A DNA stretch of 64,000 bases. Source: Laetiporus sulphureus 93-53. Lineage: Eukaryota > Basidiomycota > Agaricomycetes > Polyporales > Laetiporaceae. The position numbers and the translations under genes are program-made. The notes below the pieces were generated by a model, which was not told the origin of the DNA, ran no database searches, and saw only the letters and a list, made by a program, of their open reading frames with translations. Positions 58,855 through 64,000 of this stretch are shown piece after piece; the stretch's first letter is position 1; each line of letters opens with the position of its first letter. The stretch lies in NCBI RefSeq assembly GCF_001632365.1, contig NW_024468525.1, positions 160,732 to 224,731 on the forward strand, read 5' to 3'.

Positions 58855-59110
58855 ATGGACATATTCTTCACAGCGACGAAACGCCAGGTACGATGCCGGT
58901 GCTGCGGTGAGCTTGAAAGCCGCCCATTCAATGTAAGCAAAAATGTGTGAAATGCTGTCCGTGTCGGGAGGCACGCCAGGGCGATTGGGAATCCTGCGAA
59001 CTTGTGGCCTGCAAGAGTTGCCACTCACTGCATCTGTACGGTTGCCGAGGAGGATCAGGTCTATTTCCCAATTCTTTCGGCTCAGGACTCTCAAGAGGCG
59101 CCAGTCAACC
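58855..59110 (+). pseudogene. Degenerate Cys-rich zinc-ribbon-like fragment
   Basis: One frame reads MDIFFTATKRQVRCRCCGEL and ESRPFNVSKN, then meets a stop. The next frame, one base off across an A5 run near 58938, continues KCVKCCPCREARQGDWESCE and KSCHSLHLYGCRGGSG. The paired CxxC motifs across the shift suggest a former zinc-binding protein broken by a 1-base indel. Not assigned to a family. Confidence 0.4.
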
Positions 59111-59659
59111 GAGCAAACGGCAACGGCCCGGCTTCCTCTACAATAATCATTCTTATTTTCCTTGTCCAGTGCAGAGGATGGCGCCAGAGCCTTCGTGGAG
59201 GAAGGTTAAGGTAATCTGAATGCTACTACAAGATGCAAAGATGCTTATAGAGAGTAGATGAGACTCCACATCAAGTCGAACTGTATGCTCACATGCGATA
59301 AATGGTGCTGCAGAACGATATCTGTCACAACAGTTGGCACTGGAATGGTAGTCTAATCGACACGGCACTTGACATGGAGTGGTTTTTCATGGTGGCGTGT
59401 CAAGACCCCAAAAGTATGTCCAATGACAACGACGAGCACGACTTTCCAAAGTATGACATGCCAAGGGGTGAGACTAATTATTCTCCAAAAATTGTGCTAA
59501 TGATGAATTATTCACGAACGCTTGCTCAATGTGCAACATCGCCTCCATCACCGCCCTCACGGCCCGCCATGTCTATGAGCGCTCGAGCACGGCTGGACTG
59601 TGCGCCGTTCGGTTTCAAGCACAAGGTATCGAGAGTTACGTACTGGCGCTGAGGACACG

Positions 59660-59745
59660 AAACCTTGCGACTTGCGACTTCAGATTTGGGAAGTAGACCT
59701 GATCCTTCTCGGCAACCGAACCGATTGTGGCAACTCCGTAACAGT
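59660..59745 (-). repeat. Inverted partial copy of the Cys-rich fragment
   Basis: The reverse complement of 59660-59740 matches 59020-59085 (gagttgccac...cggttgccgag, aggatcaggtct, ttcccaa). It encodes a similar CH..GCREGSGL piece on the minus strand. Confidence 0.65.
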
Positions 59746-59986
59746 TTATTCATGCCTTCACGCTCGTATGGAACTATTTCTGCCTGTTTGACCGTACATT
59801 TCCAAGACTTAAGCCTCAAGGCATTGTGAACACGCGGTCGCGAAAACGCCCTCCGTATCAGGTTCTTGTAATCACGTCCTCGTGTATCTCACTCATCTGT
59901 ATATAAGTCAGGCGATTGGCATACATCCCTGCTGACCCGTCATCCTTCTCCTTTCAACCAACTGAGCACAGGCTCCTTCAGCAGCT

Positions 59987-61549
59987 ATGGAGGCTTCTCG
60001 CTCGCCAACCTCATCTACAGCAGCGTCACCATTTGACAAAGCGGATGCCGACGTCATTGTACGCACTTCAGACATGGTCGACTTCCATGTCTTCATGGTC
60101 ATCTTGCGGTTTGCGTCGCGGTTCTTCGAGGACATGTTCTCACTTCCCCAGCCTGTCCATCCCGAGGATCATTGCGAACAAAGCAGCCGAGTTCCCATCA
60201 TTCCCGTTACCGAGGACAGCGCGACTCTGGATTGCCTACTCCGCTTGTGCTACCCGATACCAGATCCGGTCATAGGAGATGCCGCCCAGATGGGCGCGGC
60301 GTTGGAAGCCGCTATGAAGTATCAGATGGAACAGGCCACGAACCTGCTGAAGCAGCAGTTTGGCCAGATCACAGCTGCCAGTCCGGTCCGTGCATATGCG
60401 GTGGCGTGCCTTTTCAACCTCGAGCATGAGGCAAGGCTTGCTGCGAGAGCTACGGTCAGCATCCAATGCATACAGTACGATGCAGAGATGGACAAGATAC
60501 CTGCCGGAGCTTTTCATCGTCTATTGGAATATCGTCGTATCGGCGGCCCAACTGACGATCGGGATTTTTGTCGACCCATCCGTGCAAATCCTGCAATTCC
60601 CCCATCGATTGACGAGCTACGTTCCTTTGAAGGCTGGCAGAGTCACCCAGATAGAGGAGTCTCAGGGGAGACTGCACCTTCGCCTAGGGCATTATTGTCA
60701 CCATCGCAGTCAGTCAACCTACCACCTGCCGACATGATCGTGCTATCTTCGGACGCAGTGCAATTCCATGTCCACAGGACCCTTCTCACATACTCCTCAC
60801 CAGTCTTCGCGGACCTTATAGGCGAGACCACCGCAACTCTGCAATTGGATGCGACGTCTCAGGATATCCCGACGGTTGCTCTGGAAGAGCGCAGTGACAA
60901 CCTGTCGAGGCTGCTCTTGTGCTGCTATTTTAGCGGAGACCCGGAATTGGGAGACTTTCAGGTCGCAATTGACATTTTGAAGAGTGCGACCAAGTACAAG
61001 TTGGCGAGAGCCATGCAGGCGGCGAAGCGAAGAGTGATGGATCACCTTGATATGGATCCTGTGCGTGTGTACTTCGCCGCGAGCCAGTACGGATGGGAGG
61101 AAGAGGCACAGGTTGCGGCCAGACATGCTATCTACGAGAGAGAGGACTCCTATTGTCCAGAAATGGAGGAAGTTTCGGCAGCCAAATATCATCGCCTGCT
61201 GGTTTACCGCCAGAAGTGCATAGATATCATCCGAGGACGCTGGGGATATCTGTCTCTCTCGATCCAGCCCTACGAGTGGGGTAATCGGGGCCGCATCAGC
61301 AATAACCAGCAGTCATTTAGTCACTTCTTCCAAGGACACCGGATAAAAACACCGGAACAACCTCGCTCTACCGCATTAATCGCAATTCCGGTTATACAGA
61401 GATACACTGGTAACATGGATGGCATAATTACCGAAAGCATGACATTCTATGATGCCGTACAAGAGGATATCGCTCAAGTGAGTACGGTTTTTGCCTGCAC
61501 AGAACAGAATAGCGTCATAACACGACTTGCTGATATACTTCTCTTATGA
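59987..61549 (+). CDS. Tandem BTB/POZ domain protein (two BTB domains)
   Basis: A single uninterrupted frame of 520 residues. BTB 1 is at about 18-120 (DKADADVIVRTSDMVDFHVF, ILRFASRFFEDMF, DSATLDCLLRLCYP). BTB 2 is at about 240-350 (PADMIVLSSDAVQFHVHRTL, LTYSSPVFADLIGE, SDNLSRLLLCCYFSGDPEL). Each is followed by the same type of helical tail (ALEAAMKYQMEQATNLLKQQ, ILKSATKYKLARAMQAAKRR, then PVRAYAVACLFNLEHEARLA and PVRVYFAASQYGWEEEAQVA). So the gene arose by internal duplication of a whole BTB-plus-tail unit. The last 90 residues lack homology between halves, and a splice near 61480 may change the true end. Function as an adaptor is inferred. Confidence 0.85.
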   Translation: MEASRSPTSSTAASPFDKADADVIVRTSDMVDFHVFMVILRFASRFFEDMFSLPQPVHPEDHCEQSSRVPIIPVTEDSATLDCLLRLCYPIPDPVIGDAAQMGAALEAAMKYQMEQATNLLKQQFGQITAASPVRAYAVACLFNLEHEARLAARATVSIQCIQYDAEMDKIPAGAFHRLLEYRRIGGPTDDRDFCRPIRANPAIPPSIDELRSFEGWQSHPDRGVSGETAPSPRALLSPSQSVNLPPADMIVLSSDAVQFHVHRTLLTYSSPVFADLIGETTATLQLDATSQDIPTVALEERSDNLSRLLLCCYFSGDPELGDFQVAIDILKSATKYKLARAMQAAKRRVMDHLDMDPVRVYFAASQYGWEEEAQVAARHAIYEREDSYCPEMEEVSAAKYHRLLVYRQKCIDIIRGRWGYLSLSIQPYEWGNRGRISNNQQSFSHFFQGHRIKTPEQPRSTALIAIPVIQRYTGNMDGIITESMTFYDAVQEDIAQVSTVFACTEQNSVITRLADILLL

Positions 61550-61973
61550 CAGATTGTGTTTTGAACAGTGGCTGGGGTATTTCATACACTTGCGACTCTG
61601 TATCCCGGTCGAGGCTTGTCTACCGCAGAGCGTGGTAAATGAAAGATTACACTAAACCTATGTAACGCCGTAGGGGGTTCAAATGAACTCATACATTCCA
61701 TTGTGATTCAGCGCAAGCCGAAACACTACCATAACCACGAAAGATTGCCAGCTCAGCGGCGCGTTTTCCATGAAAGCGCGAATGTTCATCTCGATAAGCA
61801 ATCACCAGCTTACCTCACTAGAACGACTGTTTTCCGCAGTAATAAGAACATGAACTTGAGCCTTCGCTCTAGCCATTCCCGATAGATGAGAACATTCGGA
61901 GCAAGTGAAATCAATTTAAGACGACCAGGATATCTTCCAAGCAGAGTAACATTCGTGCACTGCGGGCATGCTT
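61550..61973. other. Intergenic between convergent BTB genes
   Basis: AT-rich, no coding signal seen. Confidence 0.6.
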
Positions 61974-63062
61974 TTACAATTCAAATATCTTTGGAAGCTC
62001 ATCCCAAATCTCCCGTCGCGCCTCTTCATGCCGTTGCTTCATGTAATTAATACATACCCAGCAGAGTCCCCGCTCTTCCCCCTTCTCCTCAATCCACCGG
62101 TCAATGTTGGTCAGCGCATCACAGGAGGCGAAGATGTCCTCCTGCAGTGCATCGCCTGCCAGCGCTACCAACGACTCGATGCACGAGTCCGGCATCGGAC
62201 AGCATGGGTCGAGGCTTTCCGCGGACGGTCGCAGACATAGTGTGGCGGCACTGTTCGCTTGCATCAGGTTCATCCTGCCGGCTACGCATCTTCGTAGATC
62301 GTCCAGCGATAAGCATTCTCTGCTGCAGTCGGAGCGTACGACGCCTTGCACGAGATGGATAGCATCGAGCTGACAGCACAGGTAGAAGGCGATGGGAAGG
62401 AAGGTGTTCAGTTCGGAAGTCTTGAGCTGCCGTGCAGCATTGATCACGGAGAGGAGACTGGCGTGGTCGTCCGCCGAGAAGGGGTCCAGTTGAAATGGGC
62501 TCATGGCATTGAACCTCTCGAAGGACCTGGGATACGCTTCCGACAGGCGATGAATCGCCTCTTTATGTAGGACTTGGATGTCGTATTTATGCGCGAGAGA
62601 TATGATTCCGGATGCCACCTCGGGTATCTTATGGTGCATATCCAGGTCACCGAAGAAACTGCAGATGCGCACGCAGGCGTTCAGCGATAGGATGAGTGAC
62701 AAGCGGCAAGCTGTGACTGAGACGTACAATCTATCATACAGCGCGCTCAGTGCAAAATCCAGATGGAGTGGGTCGTCCGGCAACCGTAGCATGGGACACG
62801 CTCCCGTGGAGCAGTAATTTGGGGATAGCGGAAGGAAGAGTTCGCGGAACCCGGGCGAACGCTGCATAAGCACACCGCGGTGGACACGGAATCCTCTATC
62901 CCCTGCGATCAAGATGACATTGCCGTCATCATACCACAGATGCGCAACACGTTCAAAGTTTTGCAACTCGGAATGCGCAAGAGCCATGACGGGTCGAGAT
63001 AAGTAATCGTCGATAGTTGTTCGTGACAATCGTGACGCTGGGTCGTGAGAGGTATCTACCAT
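61974..63062 (-). CDS. BTB/POZ domain protein, paralogue of 12223-13241
   Basis: The frame is open throughout, but a 69-nt intron that keeps the frame (62727-62659, gtacgt...ctgcag) is likely, giving 339 residues. Without it a Cys-rich hydrophobic insert would break the BTB core. Blocks: HLWYDDGNVILIAGDRGFRV, HRGVLMQRSPGFRELF, LPDDPLHLDFALSALYDR, then FFGDLDMHHKIPEVASGIIS and LAHKYDIQVLHKEAI. The C-terminal part shares FYLCCQLD and IWDELPKIFEL with the gene at 12 kb. Possible starts are 63062 and an ATG 75 bases downstream (MALAHSELQNF). Role as a protein-interaction adaptor is inferred. Confidence 0.83.
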   Translation of the reverse strand: MVDTSHDPASRLSRTTIDDYLSRPVMALAHSELQNFERVAHLWYDDGNVILIAGDRGFRVHRGVLMQRSPGFRELFLPLSPNYCSTGACPMLRLPDDPLHLDFALSALYDRLYVSVTACRLSLILSLNACVRICSFFGDLDMHHKIPEVASGIISLAHKYDIQVLHKEAIHRLSEAYPRSFERFNAMSPFQLDPFSADDHASLLSVINAARQLKTSELNTFLPIAFYLCCQLDAIHLVQGVVRSDCSRECLSLDDLRRCVAGRMNLMQANSAATLCLRPSAESLDPCCPMPDSCIESLVALAGDALQEDIFASCDALTNIDRWIEEKGEERGLCWVCINYMKQRHEEARREIWDELPKIFEL

Positions 63063-63445
63063 TGTTCCTCAATACAAGAAATATTGGTGGACCAAGGAGG
63101 CAATCACTCACCTGGGCGCGAGAATAATTTACAAGTACAGGTTATACAGCAGAAGCGGGGGCGATGCAAAACGATAATGTTCGGGATGAGAAGGAGGGCT
63201 CAAATTAATATATATACGGTCGTCAACGCCACTCGCGCGCTGCTGGGCTGTAGAACACGTGACCGCGTCGCGCAGGCCGATCACATCCGAGTGGCTTTGC
63301 CGCTGGCAGGTAAACACGAGGCAAGCTACCAAATGTGAACACGAGGCACTACTGAATGTGTGAAACAACATGCGATAGCCGTACAAACCGTGGCGATCAA
63401 TGCCAACTTGATTTACAATAGCATCTTGTGCGTGTACAACATCCC
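63063..63445. other. Intergenic, no gene seen
   Basis: Between the BTB gene start and the stop of the M20 gene. Likely promoter (tatatata near 63209) and 3' flank. Confidence 0.5.
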
Positions 63446-64000
63446 TCATTCTTTCATCTGCTCCTCCCAAGCCTTTCTGACCTACAACAGAACGGTCAGC
63501 ACGACGTCCCACGGCGCGACATACTACAGAGCCGCCATACGCACCTCGCCAGCAAACGCACTATCATCGAGCAACCTGAAGCCCGCCATCGCCAAGCCCT
63601 TGATGGTGATCAGCGTGGATTTGTGCGCCTCTGCCTTGCCCGCGGCCTCCGTGAACTGCGGCGTGTGATTCGCACCGTTAGGCACCGTCGGAATGGAATA
63701 TCCGGGGTGCAAAGCAGGGAGAGCTGTCATGGATGGGTTGGTCAGCACTCCGCGACACTTTTGACCGCAACGTGCAAAGGGGCATCGTACCGTACGTGAC
63801 ATCGCCCTAGTGTCATGCGATTAGTGCGAATCCAGCTCGTGCGAGATTGCGCGGACGTACAAAATCGGTCGATGCAGCCATGCCCTCTTCAAACACGGTT
63901 GTTACGCCATAGCGTGCCACAACGTTGGCATATTGGTGCCCTACGAACGTATTCGGACTGTCGGTCACCAATCACACGCTGGATGCTGGGAAAACTATAC
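63446..64000 (-). CDS. M20-family amidohydrolase/peptidase, C-terminal part (runs off the right edge)
   Basis: Minus-strand exons spliced at short introns read TFVGHQYANVVARYGVTTVF, EEGMAASTDFGDVTYALPAL, HPGYSIPTVPNGANHTPQFT, EAAGKAEAHKSTLITIKGLA and, after a last intron, VRKAWEEQMKE with the stop at 63446. The STDFGDVTYALPALHP block and GANHTPQFTEAA are typical of the last metal-ligand region of M20 amidohydrolases (aminoacylase/ACY1-like, PM20D2-type), which hydrolyse N-acyl amino acids or dipeptides using Zn. The N-terminal catalytic half is outside the window. Confidence 0.85.

Larger units (their letters stand above)
58135..59986. other. Region with degenerate Cys-rich coding fragments in inverted order
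   Basis: No intact gene. The two related fragments are listed separately. The interval 59780-59986 should hold the promoter of the double-BTB gene (tatataag at 59897-59904 region). Confidence 0.45.

Overview
The window looks like nuclear DNA of a filamentous basidiomycete (Agaricomycetes, probably a wood- or litter-associated mushroom). Evidence for this is: many short GT-AG introns (about 43-80 nt); one-gene-one-promoter layout without operons; a U2 snRNA gene; and families typical of this group, such as BTB/POZ paralogues, F-box/LRR proteins, a Crinkler-like kinase protein and a secreted GH23 lysozyme-like protein. All gene models come from reading splice sites and frames by eye, with no transcript or database support.

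Left part (1-15 kb): a vezatin-like myosin-binding membrane protein with a duplicated transmembrane hairpin; a small membrane ORF; a single-pass membrane protein; a secreted repeat protein built of modules ending in basic pairs (candidate kexin-processed peptide precursor, 7064-8740, minus strand); a GH23 protein; the U2 snRNA gene (minus) beside a BTB protein; and a 31-residue Cys-rich microprotein.

Middle (13.8-25 kb): a direct segmental duplication. The copy at 22.5-25.0 kb holds the second Cys-rich microprotein and an intact F-box protein. The copy at 13.8-15.25 kb holds the first microprotein and a truncated, frameshifted F-box remnant. Between them lie an 11-exon UDP-glycosyltransferase and a 737-bp poly(A) retroelement bounded by a perfect 15-bp target-site duplication.

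Right of 25 kb the window is mostly conserved housekeeping genes: BRPF/Nto1-like chromatin reader, ARP2, a Crinkler/kinase-like protein with frame breaks, RPC25 and a Rim2-like carrier sharing a divergent promoter, two Ser/Thr-rich surface membrane proteins, pyridoxal kinase, a UbiA prenyltransferase, a gene-poor stretch with a MITE, a large START-domain protein, a LisH (Flo8/LUFS-type) regulator, a double-BTB protein, another BTB protein, and the 3' part of an M20 amidohydrolase running off the right edge.

Most genes act independently. Logical pairs are NTO1-like/ARP2 (divergent, 279 bp apart) and RPC25/carrier (divergent, 315 bp apart). The most novel-looking items are the modular basic-pair peptide precursor, the twin Cys-rich microproteins, and the retroelement with a tRNA-like acceptor/T-arm core.
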